A stretch of DNA of 64,000 bases from Hydrogenophaga pseudoflava (GCF_031020795.1 NZ_JAVHJP010000001.1:656751-720750), one strand, 5' to 3'. Numbered from the stretch's first letter, positions 14,975-23,319 are shown. The notes: a model not told the origin generated them from the letters alone. Numbers and translations: made by a program.

Positions 14975-15328
14975 TCAGGGCTTGCAGCTGGCGTTGCCGC
15001 GCACCACGGTGCCGTCGCGGCACTCGGTGATGATGGACTCCTCGCCGGCACGCGAGGCCAGGGTGGCCGCCGGCCGGGCCGGGCGGCCGGTGGTTTGTGC
15101 GCCGCCGGCCCGTACATAGACCAGCTTGCGCGCGCCGCGGGCGCAGGTGCCCACGACCTTGCCGGCCACCTCGGCATCCGCATCCACCACGATCACGGCA
15201 AAGCCGGTGGCACCGGTGCCGGCGATCTGGAACTCGATGTGCTCGCGCAGCGGCTCGCAGATGTCGCCAGCGAAGGCCGCACCTGTCATCAGGCCCAGGC
15301 CCAGGGCGGTCCAGTGTGGGGATCTCAT
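14975..15328 (-). CDS. DUF1161 family secreted protein
   Basis: A 117-residue protein with a short signal peptide (MRSPHWTALGLGLMTGAAFA, cleavage before GDICEPL). The mature N-terminal part (ICEPLREHIEFQI, FAVIVVDADAEVAGKVVGTC, ARKLVYVR) matches the DUF1161 family of small periplasmic proteins with two conserved cysteines that may form a disulphide. The C-terminal extension contains two more cysteines (TECRDGT and ASCKP). The ATG at 15328 places the signal peptide correctly; one at 15340 would add four residues and overlap the preceding stop codon. The function of the family is unknown. Confidence 0.75.
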   Translation of the reverse strand: MRSPHWTALGLGLMTGAAFAGDICEPLREHIEFQIAGTGATGFAVIVVDADAEVAGKVVGTCARGARKLVYVRAGGAQTTGRPARPAATLASRAGEESIITECRDGTVVRGNASCKP

Positions 15329-15339
15329 GGTCCGGCCCA

Positions 15340-15840
15340 TCAGGATGCCAGCAGGCCGTCGAGCCGCCGCAGACCGGCCACCGTCTGCAGACAGGCCTCC
15401 GCGGCCTCGGTGCCTTTGACCGCAAAGTGGCGCAGGAAGTACTTGCGGTGCTCGGCGTGTTCGCGGAAGTGGTGCGGCGTGTGCACGGCCAGGATTGTCG
15501 GCACGCCGGTGTCCAGCTGCACGTTCATCATGGCCTGCACCACGGTCTGCATCAGCGCGTCGAACCGGTAGATGCCGTCGTCCACCACCAGGGCGCTGCC
15601 GACCACGGCGGCGTAGCGGCCCGAGCGCGCCAGACGCTGGGCGTGCAGCGGAATCTCGAACGCACCGGGCACGTCGAACAGGTCGATGCGCTCCGGGCCG
15701 ATGCCGGCCTCTGCCATGCGGGCGAGGAAGGCGTCGCGCGCCTGCTGGACGATGTCGGCGTGCCAGACGGCTTCGACAAAAGCAAAACGCAGACCGGCTG
15801 GCAGGTCGGCGGGAAGGGTGGCGGGGGTGGTGGTGCTCAT
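15340..15840 (-). CDS. ribH: 6,7-dimethyl-8-ribityllumazine synthase, type 2
   Basis: A 166-residue lumazine synthase, the penultimate step of riboflavin synthesis: condensation of 5-amino-6-ribitylaminouracil with dihydroxybutanone phosphate. The sequence has FVEAVWHADIVQQARDAFL, FDVPGAFEIPLHAQRLA, GSALVVDDGIYRFDALMQ and VHTPHHFREHAEH. These features, especially AVWHADIV in place of the usual FN-x4 start and the TPHHF segment, fit the RibH2 group known from Brucella and rhizobia, which form decamers and differ in expression from the housekeeping enzyme. It stands apart from other rib genes. A second, classical ribH elsewhere in the genome would be expected. Confidence 0.88.
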   Translation of the reverse strand: MSTTTPATLPADLPAGLRFAFVEAVWHADIVQQARDAFLARMAEAGIGPERIDLFDVPGAFEIPLHAQRLARSGRYAAVVGSALVVDDGIYRFDALMQTVVQAMMNVQLDTGVPTILAVHTPHHFREHAEHRKYFLRHFAVKGTEAAEACLQTVAGLRRLDGLLAS

Positions 15841-15863
15841 GGGTGCCGGTATTGTCCGGGATC

Positions 15864-16712
15864 TCAGGCGGAGACGATCCAGCCTTCGAGCGGGTCGAAC
15901 GTGGGCAGACCGTAACAGGGGTGACCCGCCGTGTGCTGCTGCAGCGCCCAGGCCGCCTGCAGCAGGCACAGCACCGCGTCAAGGGCGTCCCCGCTGGCGT
16001 CGTCGGCCAGGGCGTCGCGCTGGGCGTGGCTGAGCTTCAGGCGCAGGCCGGCGCTGCGCAGCAGCGGCGCGTCGCCCAGCTCCAGCGCGTGGATCAGGCT
16101 CTTGCGCGCGATCAGGCGCTCGGGCGTCTGCTTCGACCGGTCGTCGCTCTTGTACGAGGCGTTGCCGAGCACCGAGCGCGCCAGCAGGCCGGGGTAGGCC
16201 TCCAGCGCCACGCGCCTCGGGTCGCCGTGATGCAGGCCGGGCAGGCTCGCACCCGCAGCGATCAGGCGCGGCACGCCCGCGTGCAGCATGAAGGCCACCG
16301 GCGGGTTGACCCACTTCATGCTCGGGCTCGACCCGGCCGGGCCGTCGGTGGCGCGGTGGGCGAACTTGCCACCGGCCGGGCGCGCGTCGCAGAAGGCCGC
16401 GAAGGTGTCGCGGATCTGCTCGCGCGAGAGCGCCGCGTAGTGCGCCATGCAGTCGCGCCAGGCGGTCGGCCAACCCAGGGTTTCGACCAGCTCGCGCGGC
16501 AGGCCGAACGGCAGGTCGAAACCGCCCACCCAGCCCTGCCCCACCGGCGCCGCCAGCCGACCCTGCCAGGCGTCCAGCGACTCGAAGGTCTCGATGCGCT
16601 CCAGCAGCACGCGCCCGCGGTCGCTGCGGCCCACGGCCAGCGTGACCGGCTTGCGCTTTGAGGGCGCGCTGGTGAAGTCGCAGCCCAGCAGGGTGACGCT
16701 GTGGGGGTCCAT
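15864..16712 (-). CDS. DUF429 domain protein
   Basis: A 282-residue protein of the DUF429 family, which has an RNase H-like fold and predicted nuclease activity of unknown purpose. Visible acidic positions consistent with that fold are the GCDFTSAP start, FDLPFG near residue 66 and SGDALDAVLCLLQAAW near 240-255. The ATG at 16712 is chosen because the first strand begins immediately after it. It lies five bases after the transporter gene at 16718-17599 on the same strand, so the two are probably co-transcribed. No link between the two functions is evident. Confidence 0.72.
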   Translation of the reverse strand: MDPHSVTLLGCDFTSAPSKRKPVTLAVGRSDRGRVLLERIETFESLDAWQGRLAAPVGQGWVGGFDLPFGLPRELVETLGWPTAWRDCMAHYAALSREQIRDTFAAFCDARPAGGKFAHRATDGPAGSSPSMKWVNPPVAFMLHAGVPRLIAAGASLPGLHHGDPRRVALEAYPGLLARSVLGNASYKSDDRSKQTPERLIARKSLIHALELGDAPLLRSAGLRLKLSHAQRDALADDASGDALDAVLCLLQAAWALQQHTAGHPCYGLPTFDPLEGWIVSA

Positions 16713-16717
16713 CGTCC

Positions 16718-17599
16718 TCACCCGAGCCCCAGCGCCGCCACGCCCGCCGCGATGCAGCACGCCCCGAGGATGCGCAGGCCCCGTTCGCCCTCGCCCAGCA
16801 GCTGGCCGCCGATCAGCGCGGCGAACAGCATCGACACCTCGCGCGCGGGCGCCACATGCGACAGCGGCGCCTGCTGCATGGCGTAGAGCACCAGCACGTA
16901 GGCGATGGGGCTGACCGCCGCGACGGCCAATGCGTGCCGCCACTGGCGCTGCCAGAGCACCCAGGCGGTGGCGCGGTCGCGCAGCACGGCCGGCGCCAGC
17001 AGGGCCACGCGCACGAAGTTGCCCATGTAGTCGACCAGGATGGGCGACATCAGCAGCCACCGCACCGCGTAGCCGTCGACCACGGTGTACGACGCGATGA
17101 AGGCGCCGGTCAGCACGCCGTAGAACATGCCCTTGCGCACCCGTTTGCGGGCCACCGGGTCGTGCGCGGCACGCCACAGGCCCGGGCCGCCCGCGATCAG
17201 GAACACGCCCAGCACCACGCCCACGATGCCCGCCGCGCCCAGTGCCGAGATGCGCTCACCCAGGAAGACGATGGCCACCAGCGACGACAGCAGCGGGCCG
17301 CTGCCGCGCGCCAGCGGATAGACCACCGTGAGATCGGCCTTGCGGTAGCCGCGCAGCAGGATCACGTAATAGAAGACGTGCAGCACACCGCTAGCCACCA
17401 CCAGCGCCCACTCGGTGCGGCCCCAGCCCGGCACCACGTCGCGCCCGAGCCACCAGCCCAGCGGTGCCCAGAGCAGCATCATGATGAAGGCGGTGAAGAA
17501 GGCGAAGCGCGCATCACCCGCGGCCTTCTTGGCCACGATGTTCCAGCCTGCGTGGATCAGGCCGGCGATCACGATGAGCGCGAAGGCGGTCAGCGACAT
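16718..17599 (-). CDS. EamA-family (DMT superfamily) transporter
   Basis: A 293-residue inner-membrane protein with about ten hydrophobic helices arranged as two EamA repeats. Typical features are HAGWNIVAKKA in the first helix, VVYPLARGSGPLLSSLVAIVFLGE in the first repeat and HVAPAREVSMLFAALIGGQLLGEGE in the second; the PLARG/REVS and GE motifs are family hallmarks. Members export amino acids, nucleotides or small metabolites; the substrate cannot be read from sequence. The ATG at 17599 follows a hairpin repeat at 17665-17717 that separates it from the BLUF gene. Confidence 0.85.
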   Translation of the reverse strand: MSLTAFALIVIAGLIHAGWNIVAKKAAGDARFAFFTAFIMMLLWAPLGWWLGRDVVPGWGRTEWALVVASGVLHVFYYVILLRGYRKADLTVVYPLARGSGPLLSSLVAIVFLGERISALGAAGIVGVVLGVFLIAGGPGLWRAAHDPVARKRVRKGMFYGVLTGAFIASYTVVDGYAVRWLLMSPILVDYMGNFVRVALLAPAVLRDRATAWVLWQRQWRHALAVAAVSPIAYVLVLYAMQQAPLSHVAPAREVSMLFAALIGGQLLGEGERGLRILGACCIAAGVAALGLG

Positions 17600-17664
17600 G
17601 CCGAAGCGCGAAGGGACCGATCCAGGGGCACCGAGGGTCCGGCTCCGCCGGCCCGAAGTGCCGT

Positions 17665-17717
17665 CCCCCCTCCCAGCGCCGCAGGCGCGCCAGAGAGGGG
17701 GGAAGCCGCGACGCGGC
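17665..17717. repeat. Intergenic hairpin repeat
   Basis: CCCCCCTC (17665-17672) pairs perfectly with GAGGGGGG (17695-17702), enclosing an inner GCGCC-GCA-GGCGC stem (17676-17688), followed by GCCGCG-A-CGCGGC (17705-17717). Such sequences recur between genes in Comamonadaceae as far as I recall. It lies between the BLUF stop and the transporter start and could terminate or attenuate transcription. Confidence 0.6.
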
Positions 17718-17732
17718 GCAGGGGGGAGTTCC

Positions 17733-18158
17733 TCAAGCCCTTCCGATGATGCTGGCGGTGGCCATCAGCTCTTCCAGCAGCGCCAGCGACACCTTGCCCG
17801 AGACCTGGTAAGGGTCGAACTCGGGCCGCTCGGAGTACTTGAGCACGATGGAGGTGTTGAGCTTGGCCAGGTTGACCGTGCCCATGGTCCAGCCGCCAAA
17901 ACGGCGCTCGCTGATTTCCTCGAAATGCAGCAGCGCCACGTCGGTGTGGCGCTTGTCGAGCACGATGTGGTTGTAGAGCGTGTTGACCGCCTCGCGCCCG
18001 CCCTCGATGGCCTGCAGGAAGATGCCGCCGCCGTAACACAGCACGCCGGTGATGCCGTGGTGCAGGTTGTGGGCGCGGGAGGTTTCCAGGATCGACTCCA
18101 TGGACTTGGCGCAGTCCTTGTCGATCGCGCGACTGACGTAGAGCAGGCGTACCAGCAT
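17733..18158 (-). CDS. BLUF-domain blue-light photoreceptor (short, stand-alone)
   Basis: A 141-residue protein made of one BLUF domain plus a C-terminal helical cap. All residues needed for flavin binding and photoswitching are present: Y7 in RLLYVSR, N31 in SRAHNLHHGITGVL, Q49 in GIFLQAIEGG, and W90/M92 in GGWTMG. It resembles short PixD/BlrB-type proteins that signal through partner proteins. The start at 18158 is 11 bases after the folE stop, so both genes are probably on one mRNA. The link to GTP cyclohydrolase is suggestive (pterin or flavin supply, or light control) but not proved. Confidence 0.9.
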   Translation of the reverse strand: MLVRLLYVSRAIDKDCAKSMESILETSRAHNLHHGITGVLCYGGGIFLQAIEGGREAVNTLYNHIVLDKRHTDVALLHFEEISERRFGGWTMGTVNLAKLNTSIVLKYSERPEFDPYQVSGKVSLALLEELMATASIIGRA

Positions 18159-18169
18159 GGTGGGCTTCT

Positions 18170-18880
18170 TCAGGATTGGCGGGGAATGAGAGAGAGGAAT
18201 TCGCGGCGCAGGTTGGGGTCCTTGAGGAACACGCCGCGCATGACCGAGTTGATCATCTTGCTGTCCATGTCCTTCACGCCGCGCCAGGCCATGCAGTAGT
18301 GGCTGGCCTCCATCACGATGGCCAGGCCGTCGGGCTGCGTCTTCTCCTGGATCAGGTCGGCCAGCTGGACCACCGCCTCTTCCTGGATCTGGGGGCGGCC
18401 CATGATCCATTCGGCCAGGCGCGCGTACTTGGACAGACCGATCACGTTGGTGTGCTCGTTGGGCATGACGCCGATCCAGATGCGGCCGATCACCGGGCAG
18501 AAGTGGTGGCTGCAGGCGCTGCGCACCGTGATCGGTCCGACAATCATCAGCTCGTTGAGGTGCTCGGCGTTGGGGAACTCGGTGACGCTCGGCCCCTTGA
18601 CGTAGCGACCGTTGAACACCTCCTTGAGGTACATCTTGGCCACGCGGCGCGCGGTGTCGCCGGTGTTGTGGTCGTTGGCGGTGTCGATCACCATGGCGTC
18701 GAGCACGCCCTGCATCTTGGCGGTGACCTCGTCCAGCAGCAGCTCCAGTTCGCCGGGTTCGATGAACTCGGCGATGTTGTCGTTGGAGTGGAAACGGTGG
18801 CGCGCGGCCTTCAGGCGTTCGCGGATCTTGACCGAGACGGGCGTGCCTTCGGCGTCGTCCAGCTGTTCGGGATTGCTCAT
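18170..18880 (-). CDS. folE: GTP cyclohydrolase I
   Basis: A 236-residue enzyme converting GTP to 7,8-dihydroneopterin triphosphate, the first step of folate synthesis. Zinc ligands C123 and H126 (RSACSHHFCPV) and C196 (ASHYCMAWRG) are present, with the family segments NDHNTGDTARRVAK, VIGLSKYARLAEWIMGRPQ and QEEAVVQLADLI. It is slightly longer than the E. coli enzyme (222). The ATG at 18880 is preferred; one at 18904 would add eight residues. Downstream it is linked to the BLUF photoreceptor. The next enzyme in the pathway, a NudB-like dihydroneopterin triphosphatase, is encoded separately at 40749. Confidence 0.93.
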   Translation of the reverse strand: MSNPEQLDDAEGTPVSVKIRERLKAARHRFHSNDNIAEFIEPGELELLLDEVTAKMQGVLDAMVIDTANDHNTGDTARRVAKMYLKEVFNGRYVKGPSVTEFPNAEHLNELMIVGPITVRSACSHHFCPVIGRIWIGVMPNEHTNVIGLSKYARLAEWIMGRPQIQEEAVVQLADLIQEKTQPDGLAIVMEASHYCMAWRGVKDMDSKMINSVMRGVFLKDPNLRREFLSLIPRQS

Positions 18881-18950
18881 GGGTGTTCCGGATTTCATCA
18901 GCATCGGGCCATGCTAACACCGCCCCCCCGGCTTGGGGTCCGCGGGGGCT

Positions 18951-20279
18951 TCAGTACCGGTGGCCGGTCAGGAACAGCAGGGTCCGCATGACGCCGAAGG
19001 CGACGCGGTCCAGCACCCGCTGGTACCAGGGGCGACTGCCCAGCGCCTGGGCGTCCAGCTTCTGGCCCGCGTGTTCGAGCAGCACGTCCAGCCGCTGGTG
19101 CAGCAGTTCGGCAAACCGCCGGTCGGTGGTCATGACGTTGGCCTCGCGCGCCAGCAGCAGCGACAGCGGGTCCAGGTTGGTCGAACCGACCGTGGCCCAG
19201 ACCCTGTCCACCACCGCCACCTTGGCGTGCAGGGCGCTGGGGGCGTATTCGCGGATGTCGATGCCCGCGTCGACCAGCTTCTGGTAGACCGGCCGGGCCG
19301 CCCGGTACTGGAGGAAGTTTTCGTAGCGGCCCTGCATCATCAGCCGCACCCGCACACCGCGCGCCGCCGCCATGGTCAGGGCCTTGCGCAGCTTGCGCCC
19401 CGGGATGAAATAGGCGTTGGCGATCACGATGTCGTGCCGGGCCGAGCCCAGCGCCTTGAGGTAGGCGCGCTCGATGTCGTGCCGGTGGCTGACGTTGTCG
19501 CGCAGCAGCAGGGTGGCCCGGGCATCGTTGACACCCAACGGCCCGTCGCTGTGCAGCAGCTGGGCCGCACCTTCGGCCCCGACGCCGCCCCGCGGCCGCC
19601 GTCCGGTGTAGAGCTCGACCTTGCGCAGCAGCCGCGTGAAATCGCCGGCCGGCTGTGCCTCCTTGAACGCCTCCCAGGCGGCCCGGAACTCGCGCTCCCG
19701 CGCCTTGCGCACCGCCTGCAGGCGCCACCACAGCGTCTCCATGGTGTCGACCATGTCGTCCACCAGCGGACCGGCCACCCTGAGAGCGAAATCGAGCCGT
19801 GGCACCTCCAGCCGACCCAGGGCCACGTCGTCCCGGTCGTCGATGAGGTTGATGCCGCCACAGAAGCCGACCAGCCCGTCGACCACACACAGCTTGCGGT
19901 GCAGGCGCCGCCAGCGGCTGGGAATCAGCAGGCCCAGCCGGCCCAGCGGCGCGTAGACGCGCCAGCGCACGCCGGCGGCGGCGAAGCGGCGCTGCCACTC
20001 CTCGGGCACCCGCGGCGTGCCCACGCCGTCGACCACCAGGCGCACCAGCACACCGCGGCGCGCGGCACGCTCCATCGCCTCGGCCACGCTGAGCGCCGAG
20101 CCGGCGAACTCGAAGATGTAGGTTTCCAGATGCACCACACGGCGGGCCGCGTCCATCGCCTCGACCAGTGCGGGGAACAGCGCGTCCCCGCCTTCGAGCA
20201 GCAGCAGCTGGTGACCGGGACGGGGCGGTGCCACGGGCCGGTCGTCCGCCAATGGATCGGCGAACGCGTCCGTCTTCAC
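18951..20279 (-). CDS. clsB: Cardiolipin synthase B-like phospholipase D protein
   Basis: A 442-residue protein with two HKD phospholipase-D motifs: H127-K129-D134 in HRKLCVVDGLVGFCGGINL and H351-K353-D358 in HAKVAVVDRVWATVGSTNLD. There is no N-terminal transmembrane segment, as in ClsB (E. coli YbhO), which makes cardiolipin from phosphatidylglycerol and can use phosphatidylethanolamine-derived intermediates. The start is the GTG at 20279, which overlaps the stop of the preceding endonuclease-family gene (GTGA). In E. coli, clsB likewise follows ybhP of that same family, supporting the assignment. Confidence 0.9.
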   Translation of the reverse strand: MKTDAFADPLADDRPVAPPRPGHQLLLLEGGDALFPALVEAMDAARRVVHLETYIFEFAGSALSVAEAMERAARRGVLVRLVVDGVGTPRVPEEWQRRFAAAGVRWRVYAPLGRLGLLIPSRWRRLHRKLCVVDGLVGFCGGINLIDDRDDVALGRLEVPRLDFALRVAGPLVDDMVDTMETLWWRLQAVRKAREREFRAAWEAFKEAQPAGDFTRLLRKVELYTGRRPRGGVGAEGAAQLLHSDGPLGVNDARATLLLRDNVSHRHDIERAYLKALGSARHDIVIANAYFIPGRKLRKALTMAAARGVRVRLMMQGRYENFLQYRAARPVYQKLVDAGIDIREYAPSALHAKVAVVDRVWATVGSTNLDPLSLLLAREANVMTTDRRFAELLHQRLDVLLEHAGQKLDAQALGSRPWYQRVLDRVAFGVMRTLLFLTGHRY

Positions 20280-21004
20280 AGTTCCAGCTCGGCGATCAGC
20301 GGCAGGTGGTCGGACATGCGCGTCCAGGCCCGGCCGTGGGGCACGTGCGCACTCACGGGCGTGAGCCCCCGCATGTAGATGCGGTCCAGGTGCAGCATCG
20401 GCAGGCGCGAGGGATAGGTCGGCAGGCGCACACCATCGAAGGTGCGCAGGTCCAGCGCCGCCATGGGCTTGAGCAGCTGGGCGCCCCAGTCGTTGAAGTC
20501 GCCGGCCACGATCAGCGGCGCATCGGCCGGCACCTCCTGCGCCACGTAGCGTCCCAGGCGCTGGACCTGGCGCTCGCGGCTGGCATGGATGAGGCCGAAG
20601 TGCACCACCACCACATGGACCTCGCGGCCGTCGACCAGCAGGTGCACGTGCAGCAGGCCGCGCTGCTCGAAGCGGTGGTCGGACACGTCCGAATGCCGGG
20701 TGTCCAGCACCGGCCAGCGCGAGAGCAGCGCATTGCCGTGTTCGCCGTGGCGGGTGACCGCATTGGTGCGGTAGACCGACTCGTAACCCTCGGGCGAGAG
20801 GTAGTCGGCCTGCTCCAGGTCCGGCCAGCGGGTGAAGTGCTTCTCCAGCTTGCGGTGGTGGCGCCGCACCTCCTGCAGACAGACGATGTCCGCATCGAAC
20901 TGCTCCACCGCATGCGCCAGGTTGTGGATTTCCAGACGGCGCACCGGCCCCAGGCCCTGAACGCCCTTGTGGATGTTGTAGGTCGCGACTCGCAGGATGC
21001 TCAT
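20276..21004 (-). CDS. Endonuclease/exonuclease/phosphatase family protein (YbhP-like)
   Basis: A 242-residue protein with the DNase I-like fold motifs: N10 in VATYNIHKG, the metal-binding Glu in IVCLQEVRRHHRK, HFGLIHASR, the catalytic GDFNDWG, a LDRIYMRG strand and the terminal SDHLPLIAELEL. There is no signal peptide. It directly precedes and overlaps the clsB gene by four bases, the same order as ybhP-clsB in E. coli, so a lipid-related phosphodiesterase activity is more likely than DNA cleavage, although the substrate is not known. The ATG at 21004 is used in preference to an upstream ATG at 21028. Confidence 0.85.
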   Translation of the reverse strand: MSILRVATYNIHKGVQGLGPVRRLEIHNLAHAVEQFDADIVCLQEVRRHHRKLEKHFTRWPDLEQADYLSPEGYESVYRTNAVTRHGEHGNALLSRWPVLDTRHSDVSDHRFEQRGLLHVHLLVDGREVHVVVVHFGLIHASRERQVQRLGRYVAQEVPADAPLIVAGDFNDWGAQLLKPMAALDLRTFDGVRLPTYPSRLPMLHLDRIYMRGLTPVSAHVPHGRAWTRMSDHLPLIAELEL

Positions 21005-21041
21005 GCGCGAATGATCGCATGCCAGCAACCCGCGCAGCGCC

Positions 21042-21137
21042 GGAGCGTGGGGGCGACGGGCCAGCCGCCGGGCCGCCCCAAGGCTGGCCCAGCCCCCTCG
21101 GGGGGCAGCGACCCGCGCAAGCGGTGGAGCGTGGGGG
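21042..21137. repeat. Intergenic repeat bounded by two GGAGCGTGGGGG boxes
   Basis: The 12-mer GGAGCGTGGGGG occurs at 21042-21053 and again at 21126-21137; between them are GC-rich inverted segments including GCCCCCTCGGGGGGC (21092-21106). A third copy of the 12-mer lies at 9356-9367, next to another gene end. It occupies nearly the whole gap between the M50/HlyD gene and the endonuclease-family gene and may act as a terminator for the adhesin operon. Confidence 0.6.
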
Positions 21138-21138
21138 T

Positions 21139-23319
21139 CTAGAACCCGCTTTCGCGAATGAAGATGGACGCCACCTTCCGGACCACCCCGGCCGCCAGCG
21201 ACTCGGCCTCGCCCTCGATGCGCACCCGCACGGTGGCCATCTGCTGCGTGGGCAAGGGTTCGTCGAGCACGATGCGCACCCGGAACAGCGCGTCGCGCAC
21301 CACATGCCCCCCTCCCTGCCCGTCCTTCGGCGGCTCGGCCACGGTGGCGATCGGGCCGCCGTTGCTGGCGTCCAGCAGAGGGTTGGGCAGCGCCAGGGTG
21401 CGCGAGACGTCGATGGCCTCGATGCGCCCGTCGACCCAGGCGCGCGGGTCGGCCATCAGCCCGGCGCGCACCGGCTGGCCGACCTGCAGGCGGCCCAGCT
21501 GCGCCTCCTCGACGAAGGCATCGACCACCCAGCTGCGCTGGTCCACCAGCAGCGCCAGCGGCTCGCGCGGCTTGACCCAGACGCCGGGCGCCAGCGCCGG
21601 ATCGATGTCGCGCAGCTCGCCGTCGAAGGCGGCCCGCAGGGTCAGGCGTTCGCGCTCGTCCCCGCTGAGCTTTTCCTCGGCTTCGTAGAAGGCCTTCTGC
21701 GAGGTGAGCGACTGGCGCTGGGCCTCGCCGTCGGGCAGGCCCAGCAGGCCGGCGATCTGCGACTCGCGGGCCTGGGCCAGCTGGCGCGACTTGTCCTGCG
21801 CGATGCCCAGGATCGGCGAGTCGAGCACGAACAGCACGTCGCCGGCCTTGAACGTGCGCTGCGCCGGCATGGACACGATCTGGGCCGCGAACGGCGCGTG
21901 GATCGGCTGCTGTTCCTGCGCGTGGTACCAGCCGTAGCCGGCGACACGGCTGCTGAACGGGATCAGCAGCAGGACCAGGCCGGCCAGCACGAAACCCGCC
22001 AGCCAGCGCTTGCGATCAGCGGCGATCTCCGCGCGGCGTTTTTTCCAGACCTCAAGTTCTCTCATCACGGGACGTCCGATGAACCACACCAGCTCCAGCA
22101 GCATGAGCAGGATGCCCAGCAGTTTGAAGAAGAAGACATACACCAGCAAGGCGATGCCGATGAACACTGTCAGCCGGTACAACCAGGTGATCAGCGCGAA
22201 TGCGATGAGCGCGCGCCGCTTGCCGTCGGGGAAACCTTCGGGCCAGCGGTCCTGGAAGCCCAGCAGGGTGCGGCGCATCCAGGTGCGGGCCAGCGCGCTG
22301 GAACGTTCGTGCAGGTTGGGCAGGTCGAGCAGGTCGCTGGCGATGAAGTAGCCATCGAAGCGCATGAACGGACTGGCGTTGATCGCCACCGTCAGCACCC
22401 AGCTGGTGGTGGCCAGGAAGAACATGCCGTTGCGGAAGGCGCCGTCCGGCGCCAGGCTCCACACCAGGGTGGCGATGCCGGCCAGGGCCAGCTCCACCGC
22501 GATGCCGGCGCTGGCAATGGCCAGCCGCTGGCGCGCATCCTTGAGCCGCCAGCTCTCGCCGGTGTCGGTGTAGAGCATGGGGAACATCACCAGGAAGGCC
22601 ACGCCCATGTGGGCCACGCGCACCCCGTAGCGGGTGGCGGCGAAGGCGTGGCCCAGCTCGTGCAGCATCTTGGCCACCATCAGGGCCACGCCGTAGCCCA
22701 GCAGCCCGTTCCAGGTCATGTTGTCGACCAGGGTGTGGGTGAACTGGTCCCACTGGCGCGACACCAGGAACACGCCCAGCAGCGTGATGGCCAGCACCAC
22801 CGCCGCGATCAGCGGCATGTTCAGCCGGGCCAGGAAGGGCTGCAGCGCCGCCAGCCAGGCCTGGGGCCGCACCAGCGGCAGGCGGAAGAACAGGTAGTTG
22901 TGCAGCAGCGACTCCAGCAGCGAGCGCTTCATGGACTGCGCGCGGGCCAGTGCCTTGGCGACATCGGCCTTGCCGGTCAGGCGCAGCAGCTGGTTGTCCG
23001 AGAGGAATTTCTCCAGCGCGCGCACGTCGTCCGCGGTCACGTTCAGCGGCGTCTGCTCGTTGACCGTGCGCACCAGCGAGGCCAGGTCGTTGTCGGCCCA
23101 GTGCACCAGCAGCTCGAAGTCGAGCCAGCCGATGCGGAAGAAGCGGTTGCTCACCGGGTCCTGGATCATCCAGGCCGGCGTGCCGTCCTCGTTGGGGGCC
23201 GCTGGAAACAGGATCAGCTCGTCGCGGATCGCCGGCAGCGGCTGCTTGCGCGGCGGCGCCTGGACCCGGACCTGCCCGGTGGCCGGCACGGCGGCGCCGG
23301 TGCTCACAGCCCGCTCCAT
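21139..23319 (-). CDS. PqqD-like / M50 metalloprotease / HlyD fusion protein
   Basis: A 726-residue polytopic protein. Residues about 55-115 (NRFFRIGWLDFELLVHW to LSDNQLLRL) look like a PqqD-type winged helix. A site-2-protease (M50) core follows, with zinc motif H220-E221-L-G-H224 in MLHELGHAFAATRYG and the distal NASPFMRFDGYF aspartate motif, set among about eight membrane helices (170-500). After a last helix (about 467-485) comes a HlyD-like periplasmic part: a lipoyl-type strand (HAPFAAQIVSMPAQRTFKAGDVL), a coiled-coil hairpin and a beta barrel. Its start overlaps the GAF/HlyD gene. It probably belongs to the adhesin export machinery; whether the protease cuts the adhesin or a regulator is unknown. 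A GTG at 23307 is an alternative start. Confidence 0.85.
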   Translation of the reverse strand: MERAVSTGAAVPATGQVRVQAPPRKQPLPAIRDELILFPAAPNEDGTPAWMIQDPVSNRFFRIGWLDFELLVHWADNDLASLVRTVNEQTPLNVTADDVRALEKFLSDNQLLRLTGKADVAKALARAQSMKRSLLESLLHNYLFFRLPLVRPQAWLAALQPFLARLNMPLIAAVVLAITLLGVFLVSRQWDQFTHTLVDNMTWNGLLGYGVALMVAKMLHELGHAFAATRYGVRVAHMGVAFLVMFPMLYTDTGESWRLKDARQRLAIASAGIAVELALAGIATLVWSLAPDGAFRNGMFFLATTSWVLTVAINASPFMRFDGYFIASDLLDLPNLHERSSALARTWMRRTLLGFQDRWPEGFPDGKRRALIAFALITWLYRLTVFIGIALLVYVFFFKLLGILLMLLELVWFIGRPVMRELEVWKKRRAEIAADRKRWLAGFVLAGLVLLLIPFSSRVAGYGWYHAQEQQPIHAPFAAQIVSMPAQRTFKAGDVLFVLDSPILGIAQDKSRQLAQARESQIAGLLGLPDGEAQRQSLTSQKAFYEAEEKLSGDERERLTLRAAFDGELRDIDPALAPGVWVKPREPLALLVDQRSWVVDAFVEEAQLGRLQVGQPVRAGLMADPRAWVDGRIEAIDVSRTLALPNPLLDASNGGPIATVAEPPKDGQGGGHVVRDALFRVRIVLDEPLPTQQMATVRVRIEGEAESLAAGVVRKVASIFIRESGF

